From NCBI GenBank assembly GCA_026874595.1, contig CM049306.1, positions 2,122,019 through 2,186,018 on the forward strand: 64,000 nt of DNA, in the 5' to 3' direction. Of this stretch, positions 36,601 through 48,845 are shown piece by piece. The position numbers were made by a program, and so were the translations under genes. How positions within the stretch are numbered: position 1 is the stretch's first letter; every line of letters starts with the position of its first letter. Origin of the DNA: Sipunculus nudus (taxonomy: Eukaryota > Annelida > Sipuncula > Golfingiida > Sipunculidae). The notes beneath the pieces were generated by a model, which searched no databases, had not been told where the DNA came from, and worked only from the letters and a program-made list of their open reading frames with translations.

Positions 36601-39600
36601 ACTTTAAGTTCCACGGGACTTCTGGCAGGGTCATCATGACAAGACAAGAATAGATGGGGATAAAGGTGGCATGTAGTTTGAAGACAACTTACTCTTGCTT
36701 TTTAATCTGAGGCACTTTAAGTTCCACGGGACTTCTGGCAGGGTCATCATGACAAGACAAGAATAGATGGGGATAAAGGTGTCATGTAGTTTGAAGACAA
36801 CTTACTCTTGCTTTTTAATCTGAGGCACTTTAAGTTCCACGGGACTTCTGGCAGGGTCATCATGACAAGACAAGAATAGATGGGGATAAAGGTGTCATGT
36901 AGTTTGAAGACAACTTACTCTTGCTTTTTAATCTGAGGCACTTTAAGTTCCACGGGACTTCTGGCAGGGTCATCATGACAAGACAAGAATAGATGGGGAT
37001 AAAGGTGTCATGTAGTTTGAAGACAACTTACTCTTGCTTTTTAATCTGAGGCACTTTAAGATGCACGGGACCTCTGGCAGGGTCATCATGACAAGACAAG
37101 AATAGATGGGGATAAAGGTGTCATGTAGTTTGAAGACAACTTACTCTTGCTTTTTAATCTGAGGCACTTTAAGTTCCACGGGACTTCTGGCAGGGTCATC
37201 ATGACAAGACAAGAATAGATGGGGATAAAGGTGTCATGTAGTTTGAAGACAACTTACTCTTGCTTTTTAATCTGAGGCACTTTAAGTTCCACGGGACTTC
37301 TGGCAGGGTCATCATGACAAGACAAGAATAGATGGGGATAAAGGTGTCATGTAGTTTGAAGACAACTTACTCTTGCTTTTTAATCTGAGGCACTTTAAGT
37401 TCCACGGGACTTCTGGCAGGGTCATCATGACAAGACAAGAATAGATGGGGATAAAGGCGTCATGTAGTTTGAAGACAACTTACTCTTGCTTTTTAATCTG
37501 AGGCACTTTAAGTTCCACGGGACTTCTGGCAGGGTCATCATGACAAGACAAGAATAGATGGGGATAAAGGTGTCATGTAGTTTGAAGACAACTTACTCTT
37601 GCTTTTTAATCTGAGGCACTTTAAGTTCCACGGGACTTCTGGCAGGGTCATCATGACAAGACAAGAATAGATGGGGATAAAGGTGTCATGTAGTTTGAAG
37701 ACAACTTACTCTTGCTTTTTAATCTGAGGCACTTTAAGTTCCACGGGACTTCTGGCAGGGTCATCATGACAAGAAAAGAATAGATGGGGATAAAGGTGTC
37801 ATGTAGTTTGAAGACAACTTACTCTTGCTTTTTAATCTGAGGCACTTTAAGTTCCACGGGACTTCTGGCAGGGTCATCATGACAAGACAAGAATAGATGG
37901 GGATAAAGGCGTCATGTAGTTTGAAGACAACTTACTCTTGCTTTTTAATTTGAGGCACTTTAAGTTCCACGGGACTTCTGGCAGGGTCATCATGACAAGA
38001 CAAGAATAGATGGGGATAAAGGTGTCATGTAGTTTGAAGACAACTTACTCTTGCTTTTTAATCTGAGGCACTTTAAGTTCCACGAGACTTCTGGCAGGGT
38101 CATCATGACAAGACAAGAATAGATGGGGATAAAGGTGTCATGTAGTTTGAAGACAACTTACTCTTGCTTTTTAATCTGAGGCACTTTAAGTTCCACGGGA
38201 CTTCTGGCAGGGTCATCATGACAAGACAAGAATAGATGGGGATAAAGGTGTCATGTAGTTTGAAGACAACTTACTCTTGCTTTTTAATCTGAGGCACTTT
38301 AAGTTCCACGGGACTTCTGGCAGGGTCATCATGACAAGACAAGAATAGATGGGGATAAAGGTGTCATGTAGTTTGAAGACAACTTACTCTTGCTTTTTAA
38401 TCTAAGGCACTTTAAGTTCCACGGGACTTCTGGCAGGGTCATCATGACAAGACAAGAATAGATGGGGATAAAGGTGTCATGTAGTTTGAAGACAACTTAC
38501 TCTTGCTTTTTAATCTGAGGCACTTTAAGTTCCACGGGACTTCTGGCAGGGTCATCATGACAAGACAAGAATAGATGGGGATAAAGGTGTCATGTAGTTT
38601 GAAGACAACTTACTCTTGCTTTTTAATCTGAGGCACTTTAAGTTCCACGGGACTTCTGGCAGGGTCATCATGACAAGACAAGAATAGATGGGGATAAAGG
38701 TGTCATGTAGTTTGAAGACAACTTACTCTTGCTTTTTAATCTGAGGCACTTTAAGTTCCACGGGACTTCTGGCAGGGTCATCGTGACAAGACAAGAATAG
38801 ATGGGGATAAAGGTGTCATGTAGTTTGCAGACAACTTACTCTTGCTTTTTAATCTGAGGCACTTTAAGTTCCACGGGACTTCTGGCAGGGTCATCGTGAC
38901 AAGACAAGAATAGATGGGGATAAAGGTGTCATGTAGTTTGAAGACAACTTACTCTTGCTTTATAATCTGAGGCACTTTAAGTTCCACGGGACTTCTGGCA
39001 GGGTCATCATGACAAGACAAGAATAGATGGGGATAAAGGTGTCATGTAGTTTGAAGACAACTTACTCTTGCTTTTTAATCTGAGGCACTTTAAGTTCCAC
39101 GGGACTTCTGGCAGGGTCATCATGACAAGACAAGAATAGATGGGGATAAAGGTGTCATGTAGTTTGAAGACAACTTACTCTTGCTTTTTAATCTGAGGCA
39201 CTTTAAGTTCCACGGGACTTCTGGCAGGGTCATCATGGGCTCTGGACGGAGACTTCCCATGCAGGGGTGTGTGTGAACTGAGATCAAGAGGACCTCCACT
39301 GGCAACCACTTCAGCGTCCGAGCCAGAGGGCAGCACTGAAGGTGGGAACGCCAGTGGGACAAGCTGCTGCAGGTAACGCAGGCCTGAAAGGACAATAAGC
39401 ATTTACATCTGTCAGTGAGAAATACTTGTAAATTCAATAGATAACCAGATGCTGGCCTGTATTAATGCACAGAAATCCATACTTATAAAATATATGTTGG
39501 AACCACACATCTTGTACAGTGGGTAGGATGTATGGGTATCCATGAAGCTGAACCTGAAAAATAGACTGCATTTGAGGGTTACTTTACATGGCTCTGATCT

Positions 39601-42600
39601 CGCACTGTTGTTCACAACACTGTTTACATTTCATTATTAATATAGCAGATAATAAAATCTCACACCACACATGAAATTTATCTCTGGCCTCAAATCCTCA
39701 GGTCCAAATGCCAGGTCACAGAACACTAAATATGGTACAACATGCACAAAGGAGCCATTAAACATTGTCACATTACTACAACTCCCTATCCCCCCCCCCC
39801 CCCCCTCCCCCCACCACCACCACCACCCCTCTCATGGGCCCTCATCCCCAAATTTGATGGGAAAATATGCGATGTCTCAAAGTAATGGCACAAACAGAAA
39901 ACATATGAATCTATAGAGTCCACCTTGAAGATCAAACTAGTTTAAAACAAACTGCAGGTGAAAATTTGAGGAAATATGTACAGAACTGTGGGTCACAATG
40001 ATCCTAGATTTTGCCAAAATCTGACCTTGAAGATCAAGAGCAAAGACAATGTACTCCTGGAAGAATGGGTTGGAAACAACTTGGGTGTCAAATTTGAAGA
40101 AAAAATATGCAGTTATTTACAAATGATAGGGTTCACAAAAATGCTCAAAATTCTCAGATTTGACCTTGAAGATGACCGGATTTGTCCTTGATGATGACCA
40201 GTTTTGAACTTGTCAGAGATTATGGCAGAAACAATGGATGTGTAAATTGAGAAAAAAAAACTTTCAGTACTTAAATAGTTATTAGGATTAAAATAATCCT
40301 GGATTTCCACAGATTTGACTGTCAGAACCAAAATCACCAGTACTTGGAACTCATCCAAGAACTTGCTTGAAACAAGTTGTGTATCAAAATTGAGTACAGA
40401 ATATGCGATACTTAAAAAGTTATGGAGTTAACAACAATTTTACATTTTAGCAGATTTGATTTTCAAGGCCAAGATCACTAGTTTTTGAATTCCTCAGTGG
40501 TGTGTCAGATTTGAGGAAACACAATAATCTAAGAAATCTGCAGATCTGACCTTGAAGATCAAGGTCAAGGTTAACCAGTACTCAACTCTTTTGGGAACTT
40601 GATGGAAAATACTTGTGTTTCAAATTTGAGGGTAAAATATGCCATACTTCATAGGATAGTGTTCAAAAGAAATCCCACAGGCCATGAGCTATAATTCAGC
40701 TTATTTGACCTTGAAGATCCTGGTCAATACCAGTTTCTAAACTCATTTGTGAACATAGTTTAAACAATTTTTGTTTCAAATTTCAGGATAAAAAATATGT
40801 AGCAGTTCAAAAGTTATTGCATTCACAAGATATCCTACAGACAGCAACTGACAATGAAGACGATAGATGACAGCACTGAAAACAACATGTCTCCCTCGGA
40901 TGCAGTATGTATTACCCAAATTCCTTTCGTGGTTAGTGGATGGTTGAAAAATAGGAAATTTTATCAGTGTGTCATCGATTTAAAGAGTCTGAATTGTTCA
41001 ATAAATCATTGTTGGACAAGTTGTACTTGGTCACTCACAGATCACATAAGCTCTAGCTGTTTGATATTTCCTGTCATTTTGTCAAAGTTATGTTTTAAGA
41101 TGAATATAACAAAGTTCTCACCTGTGGCGTCGGGGCCATTTTCACCGGACCCCTCATGTAGCAGGTCCTGAAAGAATTCACAGTTCTTGCTCAATCACTA
41201 GACCAGCAACTTAGCAGTATGTCAAATACCTGTACTTTAAATACCTGACTACTGATAATTTATGATAAATCACAAGTGACTGCTTACACCAGTGGTTAGT
41301 GTACTTTACAAATACTGCTACTGATTCTTTATCTTATACACAGCAATTGATCTGTAAATAAATTCATCCAGATTCCTATGTTGTCACTACAAGGCCATGT
41401 TTTCTGAATGTTGTCTAAGTTCTGGAGAAAATGATGTGAATTTGTATAACTTAGTTAACTTCAATAAAAGTGTCCACTTCTAAAATAATCAAGATATCTC
41501 TGATCAAGGACAGAATGTTAATTCTTGTATTACATTAGCCTGATATCATGACTTGTATTACGGTATGCCTAATACCATGACTTACACATGCATGTCAGTA
41601 ATGCACACACATACACACACTTACACACAGTTGGTTTTGTACTTACACATACAAACTTGTTTCTGGACTGGCAGTAGAAGCAGGTGGTGTGGGGGTGCCA
41701 GTCTGATGGCTCATCCGGCTCTAGATCTGAATCAAATACAAAATCAATGACAACCATCAGATCAGGTACTTAGCATGTGCAGCCCCCTGGATCTAACTTC
41801 CTGTAGACAGCCATGTTAAAGTATCTGGAGCTGAGCTGTGTTTCTCTGCTTGTATGTGTGTGCTTTCTGGAGGCTTCTGCCTGAACCACACAACATATAA
41901 CATTATTTAGGCCAGTAATCCAGCACAGACTTCAATATTTGTCTGTTTAGTCATTTGTCTTTTAAGTAGTTCTAAAACCCGTTTGTACAGATCAAACCAT
42001 TTATATGGAAGATGGCAGGGGAAGTTAATACACCTCATTTTTCTGTCACTTAATTAATACAGCAGGTTCTAGTAATATCCTTAATTACATAATTAATACA
42101 GCAGGTTCTAGTAATATCCTTAATTACATAATTAATACAGCAGGTTCTAGTAATATCCTGAATTACATAATTAATACAGCAGGTTCTAGTAATATCCTTA
42201 ATTACATAATTAATACAGCAGGTTCTAGTAATATCCTGAATTACATAATTAATACAGCAGGTTCTAGTAATATCCTGAATTACATATTTGCCTGCAGAAG
42301 AAAACAGATTAATAAATAACATTTCTGACTCTGTTTACATATTATTAATGCTAACTGGTGCCCTTAAAAATAATTTTGATTTTAAATGAATAAATGCTAA
42401 AGAAAAAAAAACAATGCCCCCCCCCTAAAAAAACACACACACGCATCTACATACAAGCTCTGGCTGTCTGACAACTCAACCACACAGATTAGATTAAATG
42501 AATGACACAAGTTCAGCTTGACCAAAGCAAGCTCAGTGTGTGTTAACTGTATAGGACTGTCATTCTATCCATGCAGTGGACCTGCAGTTTGTGTTAACTG

Positions 42601-45600
42601 TATAGGACTGTCATTCTCTCCATGCAGTGGTCCTGCAGTTTGTGTTAACTGTATAGGACTGTCATTCTATCCATGCAGTGGTCCTGCAGTTTGTGTTAAC
42701 TGTATAGGACTGTCATTCTATCCATGCAGTGGACCTGCAGTTTGTGTTAACTGTATAGGACTCATTCTATCCATGCAGTGGTCCTGCAGTTTGTGTTAAC
42801 TGTATAGGACTGTCATTCTATCCATGCAGTGGACCTGCAGTTTGTGTTAACTGTATAGGACTGTCATTCTACCCATGCAGTGGACCTGCAGTTTGTGGTA
42901 ACTGTATAGGACTGTCATTCTATCCATGAAGTGGACCTGCAGTTTGTGTTAACTGTATAGGACTGTCATTCTATCCATGCAGTGGTCCTGCAGTTTGTGT
43001 TTACTGTATAGGACTGTCATTCTATCCATGCAGTGGACCTGCAGTTTGTGGTAACTGTATAGGACTGTCATTCTATCCATGCAGTGGTCCTGCAGTTTGT
43101 GTTAACTGTATAGGACTGTCATTCTATCCATGCAGTGGTCCTGCAGTTTGTGTTAACTGTATAGGACTGTAATTCTATCCATGCAGTGGTCCTGCAGTTT
43201 GTGTTAACTGTATAGGACTGTCATTCTATCCATGCAGTGGTCCTGCAGTGTGTGTTAACTGTATAGGACTGTCATTCTATCCATGAAGTGGACCTGCAGT
43301 TTGTGTTAACTGTATAGGACTGTCATTCTATCCATGCAGTGGTCCTGCAGTTTGTGTTAACTGTATAGGACTGTCATTCTATCCATGCAGTGGTCCTGCA
43401 GTTTGTGTTAACTTTATAGGACTGTCATTCTATCCATGCAGTGGACCTGCAGTTTGTGTTAACTGTATAGGACTGTCATTCTATCCATGCAGTGGTCCTG
43501 CAGTTTGTGGTAACTGCATAGGACTGTCATTCTATCCATGCAGTGGTCCTGCAGTTTGTGTTAACTGTATAGGACTGTCATTCTATCCATGCAGTGGACC
43601 TGCAGTTTGTGTTAACTGTATAGGAGTGTCATTCTATCCATGCAGTGGTCCTGCAGTTTGTGTTAACTGTATAGGAGTGTCATTCTATCCATGCAGTGGA
43701 CCTGCAGTTTGTGTTAACTGTATAGGACTGTCATTCTATCCATGCAGTGGACCTGCAGTTTGTGTTAACTGTATAGGACTGTCATTCTATCCATGCAGTG
43801 GACCTGCAGTTTGTGTTAACTGTATAGGACTGTCATTCTATCCATGCAGTGGACCTGCAGTTTGTGTTAACTGTATAGGACTGTCATTCTATCCATGCAG
43901 TGGACCTGCAGTTTGTGTTAACTGTATAGGACTGTCATTCTATCCATGAAGTTGACCTGCAGTTTGTGTTAACTGTATAGGACTGTCATTCTATCCATGC
44001 AGTGGACCTGCAGTTTGTGTTAACTGTATAGGACTGTCATTCTATCCATGCAGTGGACCTGCAGTTTGTGTAAACTGTATAGGACTGTCATCCTATCCAT
44101 GCAGTGGTCCTGCAGTTTGTGTTAACTGTATAGGACTGTCATTCTATCCATGCAGTGGACCTGCAGTTTGTGTTAACTGTATAGGATTGTCATTCTATCC
44201 ATGCAGTGGACCTGCAGTTTGTGTTAACTGTATAGGACTGTCATTCTATCCATGCAGTGGACCTGCAGTTTGTGTTAACTGTATAGGAGTGTCATTCTAT
44301 CCATGCAGTGGTCCTGCAGTTTGTGTTAACTGTATAGGACTGTCATTCTATCCATGCAGTGGACCTGCAGTTTGTGTTAACTGTATAGGAGTGTCATTCT
44401 ATCCATGCAGTGGACCTGCAGTTTGTGTTAACTGTATAGGACTGTCATTCTATCCATGCAGTGGTCCTGCAGTTTGTGTTAACTGTATAGGACTGTCATT
44501 CTATCCATGCAGTGGACCTGCAGTTTGTGTTAACTGTATAGGACTGTCATTCTATCCATGCAGTGGACCTGCAGTTTGTGTTAACTGTATAGGACTGTCA
44601 TTCTATCCATGCAGTGGACCTGCAGTTTGTGTTAACTGTATAGGACTGTCATTCTATCCATGAAGTGGACCTGCAGTTTGTGTTAACTGTATAGGACTGT
44701 CATTCTATCCATGCAGTGGACCTGCAGTTTGTGTTAACTGTATAGGACTGTCATTCTATCCATGCAGTGGACCTGCAGTTTGTGGTAACTGTATAGGACT
44801 GTCATTCTATCCATGCAGTGGACCTGCAGTTTGTGGTAACTGTATAGGACTGTCATTCTATCCATGCAGTGGACCTGCAGTTTGTGTTAACTGTATAGGA
44901 CTGTCATTCTATCCATGCAGTGGACCTGCAGTTTGTGTTAACTGTATAGGACTGTCATTCTATCCATGAAGTGAACCTGCAGGTTGTGTTAACTGTATAG
45001 GACTGCCATACTATCCATGCAGTGGACCTGCAGTTTGTGTTAACTGTATAGGACTGTCATTCTATCCATGCAGTGGACCTGCAGTTTGTGTAAACTGTAT
45101 AGGACTGTCATCCTATCCATGCAGTGGTCCTGCAGTTTGTGTTAACTGTATAGGACTGTCATTCTATCCATGCAGTTGACCTGCAGTTTGTGTTAACTGT
45201 ATAGGATTGTCATTCTATCCATGCAGTGGACCTGCAGTTTGTGTTAACTGTATAGGACTGTCATTCTATCCATGGAGTGGTCCTGCAGTTTGTGTTAACT
45301 GTATAGGACTGTCATTCTATCCATGCAGTGGACCTGCAGTTTGTGTTAACTGTATAGGACTGTCATTCTATCCATGCAGTGGACCTGCAGTTTGTGTTAA
45401 CTGTATAGGACTGTCATTCTATCCATGCAGTGGACCTGCAGTTTGTGTTAACTGTATAGGACTGTCATTCTATCCATGCAGTGGACCTGCAGTTTGTGTT
45501 AACTGTATAGGACTGTCATTCTATCCATGCAGTGGACCTGCAGTTTGTGTTAACTGTATAGGACTGTCATTCTATCCATGCAGTGGACCTGCAGTTTGTG

Positions 45601-48380
45601 GTAACTGTATAGGACTGTCATTCTATCCATGCAGTGGACCTGCAGTTTGTGTTAACTGTATAGGACTGTCATTCTATCCATGCAGTGGACCTGCAGTTTG
45701 TGTTAACTGTATAGGACTGCCATTCTATCCATGAAGTGGACCTGCAGGTTGTGTTAACTGTATAGGACTGCCATACTATCCATGCAGTGGACCTGCAGTT
45801 TGTGTTAACTGTATAGGACTGTCATTCTATCCATGCAGTGGACCTGCAGTTTGTGTAAACTGTATAGGACTGTCATCCTATCCATGCAGTGGTCCTGCAG
45901 TTTGTGTTAACTGTATAGGACTGTCATTCTATCCATGCAGTTGACCTGCAGTTTGTGTTAACTGTATAGGATTGTCATTCTATCCATGCAGTGGACCTGC
46001 AGTTTGTGTTAACTGTATAGGACTGTCATTCTATCCATGGAGTGGTCCTGCAGTTTGTGTTAACTGTATAGGACTGTCATTCTTTCCATGCAGTGGACCT
46101 GCAGTTTGTGTTAACTGTATAGGACTGTCATTCTATCCATGCAGTGGACCTGCAGTTTGTGTTAACTGTATAGGACTGTCATTCTATCGATGCAGTGGAC
46201 CTGCAGTTTGTGTTAACTGTATAGGACTGTCATTCTATCCATGGAGTGGTCCTGCAGTTTGTGTTAACTGTATAGGACTGTCATTCTATCCATGCAGTGG
46301 ACCTGCAGTTTGTGTTAACTGTATAGGACTGTCATTCTATCCATGCAGTGGACCTGCAGTTTGTGTTAACTGTACAGGACTGTCATTCTATCCATGCAGT
46401 GGTCCTGCAGTTTGTGTTAACTGTATAGGACTGTCATTCTATCCATGCAGTGGACCTGCAGTTTGTGTTAACTGTATAGGACTGTCATTCTACCCATGCA
46501 GTGGACCTGCAGTTTGTGGTAACTGTATAGGACTGTCATTCTATCCATGAAGTGGACCTGCAGTTTGTGTTAACTGTATAGGACTGTCATTCTATCCATG
46601 CAGTGGACCTGCAGTTTGTGGTAACTGTATAGGACTGTCATTCTATCCATGCAGTGGACCTGCAGTTTGTGTTAACTGTACAGGACTGTCATTCTATCCA
46701 TGCAGTGGACCTGCAGTTTGTGGTAACTGCATAGGACTGTCATTCTATCCATGCAGTGGACCTGCAGTTTGTGTAAACTGTATAGGACTGTCATCCTATC
46801 CATGCAGTGGTCCTGCAGTTTGTGTTAACTGTATAGGACTGTCATTCTATCCATGCAGTGGACCTGCAGTTTGTGTTAACTGTATAGGACTGTCATTCTA
46901 TCCATGCAGTGGACCTGCAGTTTGTGTTAACTGTATAGGACTGTCATTCTATCCATGCAGTGGTCCTGCAGTTTGTGTTAACTGTATAGGACTGTCATTC
47001 TATCCATGCAGTGGACCTGCAGTTTGTGTTAACTGTATAGGACTGTCATTCTACCCATGCAGTGGACCTGCAGTTTGTGTTAACTGTATAGGACTGTCAT
47101 TCTATCCATGCAGTGGACCTGCAGTTTGTGTTAACTGTATAGGACTGTCATTCTATCCATGGAGTGGTCCTGCAGTTTGTGTTAACTGTATAGGACTGTC
47201 ATTCTATCCATGGAGTGGACCTGCAGTTTGTGTTAACTGTATAGGACTGTCATTCTATCCATGCAGTGGACCTGCAGTTTGTGTTAACTGTATAGGACTG
47301 TCATTCTATCCATGAAGTGGTCCTGCAGTTTGTGTTAACTGTATAGGACTGTCATTCTATCCATGCAGTGGACCTGCAGTTTGTGTTAACTGTATAGGAC
47401 TGTCATTCTACCCATGCAGTGGACCTGCAGTTTGTGTTAACTGTATAGGACTTTCATTCTATCCATGCAGTGGACCTGCACCAGAAGTCTGTTAGATTAT
47501 CAAACCTCCACCAGGTCGCAGGGTTTGATTTTCTGCCATTAGTTTATTTATCTTTTAACAACTTAACACATGGTTTTGAACACCCAGGTCACAGTATATT
47601 CAATCTTTGAAATGACCTGGATAACAATTGTATGCTTTTAAAGAAGCATTTTCTAGTTGCATTAAAATCAGCTGTACCCAGCATGTAGATGTTTTTCACC
47701 TTATATAGTTCATATCCTTTAGTAAACTGTGTATCTGAAATATTAGTCATGACAGTTCAGCCTGAACCCTATTTTCATAACCTGGTGTGGCAACAGGATA
47801 TGTGGCTTCAGTATAATTTGTCATCATTTTCAACAGGCTATTCTGTCATTTTCACGTGTGTTTATATGAGCCATGATGAAGCTGTTCCCGTGGTGCTGCT
47901 GTGTGTAAACAACAGATTACTTGCATCCGAAGAAAAGACATACCACACAAGTGCATTATTTGGCCAGTTGAGCACCTGTGGGCGAAGGGATTTATTCTTA
48001 GATCACAAGCATTTTGTGACAGCTTCATTTGTAAATCTTTACTCAACTAGATTTATCCTCTTTTTTAAAGGAATTTTGACCATTGTGACACACCGCTATT
48101 TCTTAGAAATGGTAGAGGCATAGAGCCATACATTGGTACTGGGTGTCAGCTTTCTTCTGGACCTGACCTGGGATGGAGTTGGTGAACCATGATGAATACA
48201 GTTTTACAAAGTAAAATCTATATGCAGAAAGCAAGGTTTGATGAGTATCCTGGCAGAACTTGTGGTCTCTGATCACTGTCTGGTTATGGGTAACATTTTG
48301 GTGGCACTTACCATTAAATGGCCTGAGTAGCTCTGTGATGACATGTGCCCCTGCCAGTTCTGTAGCTATGGTCTCTAGTC
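29144..48380 (-). CDS. E93: LCOR/E93 (Eip93F/Mblk-1) family transcription regulator, 5' end not found
   Basis: Five minus-strand exons join in phase: 48380-48312, 41726-41647, 41167-41122, 39383-39179, 30674-29144. Together they give about 640 residues. In order they show GLETIATELAG..LLRPFNDLEPDEPSDW with CFYC, matching the N-terminal Cys-containing domain of LCOR/LCORL ([17 protein letters not shown]..CSFC). A CtBP-type GGPLDLS motif and SPVELKVPQ (LCOR has SPVDLKIPQ) follow. Next is a Pipsqueak-type helix-turn-helix ending EMSVHRAGSYFGVPHSTLEY. The family comprises DNA-binding nuclear regulators: E93 drives metamorphic programmes in insects and LCOR is a nuclear-receptor corepressor. The HTH variant is closer to E93/Mblk-1 as I recall it. 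The first exon(s) lie upstream, unrecognised or beyond base 64000. Confidence 0.9.
30675..39178 (-). other. E93-like intron, almost wholly tandem repeat
   Basis: The 113-bp array (32375-39178) and the 31-bp array (30983-32335) fill nearly all of the intron; about 300 bases of unique sequence remain before the acceptor at 30675. Confidence 0.85.
30983..32335. repeat. ~31-bp tandem array, about 43 copies
   Basis: Units CACCCTGTGGATCAGGCCAC AGTGTGGAGAA, with many indels and a G-run (32247-32259). A block of units around 31330-31560 recurs around 31590-31750. Every ORF across it is repeat-derived. Confidence 0.95.
32375..39237 (-). repeat. 113-bp array copying an E93 exon end plus splice donor, about 60 copies
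   Basis: On the minus strand each unit holds about 57 exonic bases, matching the real exon end (39235-39179, codons DDPARSPVELKVPQIKKQ), then GTAAGTTGTC and 46 more intron-like bases. Units are nearly identical. Variants are scattered or clustered: CATCGTGAC versus CATCATGAC, and GCGTCATG mostly in 35640-36440. A polypyrimidine stretch ending CCCTGCCAG precedes 42 bases that end at the donor, so each unit could be a small cassette exon. Confidence 0.97.
39179..39383 (-). CDS. E93: E93-like exon with CtBP motif PLDLS
   Basis: The acceptor ATTGTCCTTTCAG ends at 39384. The exon ends CAAGA at 39179 before GTAAGT. 205 bases: phase 1 in and phase 2 out, matching the neighbouring exons. It encodes GLRYLQQLVPLAFPPSVLPS, then SGGPLDLSSHTP and RSPVELKVPQIKK. 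PLDLS is the consensus CtBP-binding motif, and SPVELKVPQ corresponds to a conserved LCOR segment. Its 3' 57 bases are the seed of the adjacent 113-bp array. Confidence 0.93.
39384..41121 (-). other. E93-like intron with diverged 'GACCTTGAAGATCAAGG' repeats
   Basis: Between about 39910 and 40850 a ~100-bp module (TTTGACCTTGAAGATCAAGG, then AAATTTGAGGAAAATATGC) recurs many times with heavy divergence. There is a C-run at 39789-39805. No coding signal was found. Confidence 0.65.
41122..41167 (-). CDS. E93: E93-like 46-base exon
   Basis: The acceptor GAATTCTTTCAG ends at 41168 and the donor GTGAGA begins at 41121. It encodes DLLHEGSGENGPDAT plus one base (phase 0 in, phase 1 out). It was identified by splice sites and by phase match with exons on both sides. 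Confidence 0.85.
41647..41726 (-). CDS. E93: E93-like exon with CFYC motif
   Basis: The acceptor TTTGTATTTGATTCAG ends at 41727 and the donor GTAAGT begins at 41646. 80 bases: phase 1 in, phase 0 out. It encodes LEPDEPSDWHPHTTCFYCQS then RNKFVC, the counterpart of [9 protein letters not shown]..CSFC in LCOR/LCORL. The spaced Cys residues may bind zinc. Confidence 0.92.
42054..42290. repeat. 39-bp tandem repeat, 6 copies
   Basis: Units TTAATACAGCAGGTTCTAGT AATATCCTTAATTACATAA with a T/G variant. The period of 13 codons explains the minus-strand ORF here. Confidence 0.95.
42518..47480. repeat. 51-bp minisatellite, about 97 copies, with higher-order duplications
   Basis: Units GTCATTCTATCCATGCAGTG GACCTGCAGTTTGTGTTAAC TGTATAGGACT. 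The 17-codon period yields long repetitive ORFs. The rare variant GTGTAAACTG with TCATCC recurs at 44071, 45091, 45856 and 46774, at spacings of exactly 20, 15 and 18 units. This shows block duplication. Confidence 0.97.
48312..48380 (-). CDS. E93: E93-like exon (GLETIATELAG), most upstream found
   Basis: The acceptor TATTTTTTTTCAG ends at 48381 and the donor GTAAGT begins at 48311. 69 bases: phase 1 in and out. It encodes LETIATELAGAHVITELLRP plus FN, aligning with [21 protein letters not shown] of LCORL. The previous exon should end in phase 1 and was not found. Confidence 0.9.
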
Positions 48381-48579
48381 CTGAAAAAAAATACACATGA
48401 TACAGAATGTTAAACATTTACTCTTTAAACCGAAAGCATGAACCTTAACAATAATAAAGTAAAGCTTTACCAGGTAATGGTGAAATGTTAAACCTAGTTT
48501 TATAAACAGAGAAGAGTAAAACAGATAACTTTTCATACGAAAACTAAACAAGGAAAAATACAAAAGTTATAACTAGAAA

Positions 48580-48730
48580 ATGTACAGAGCACCAATACAC
48601 CACCAAATGGAAATGCAAATGTCAGGAACATCAAATACCACACCAAATGGAAATGAAAATGTCGGGAGCACCAAATACCTTACCAAATGGAAACTGAAAT
48701 GTCATGGTCACCAAAAACCAACCCAATGGG
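48580..48730. repeat. ~40-bp tandem repeat, about 4 copies
   Basis: Imperfect units of ACCAAATGGAAATGAAAATG TCGGGAGCACCAAATACC. Confidence 0.8.
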
Positions 48731-48845
48731 AATGGGGAAAATGCATACTTTGGCTGATATAATTACATGAGAAAATTGACAATTTTACCAAATGTAGAAT
48801 TCATAAAAATCAGGAAGTTAACTAAGAATTCACGTAAACACAATT

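Larger units (their letters stand above)
41727..48311 (-). other. E93-like intron dominated by a 51-bp array
   Basis: Holds a 39-bp array (42054-42290) and a 51-bp array (42518-47480). The sequence from 47480 to 48310 is unique, and its 144-codon plus-strand ORF (47689-48123) has no recognisable features. Confidence 0.75.

Noticed and set aside
42518-46550. Repetitive Cys-containing ORFs (VCVNCIGLSFYPCSGPA)
   Set aside because: Artefact of the 51-bp period. Stops (for example CCATGAAG variants) interrupt it at random and the array lies inside an intron.
47689-48123. 144-codon ORF
   Set aside because: No recognisable family or splice context; it lies in an intron of the E93-like gene on the other strand.
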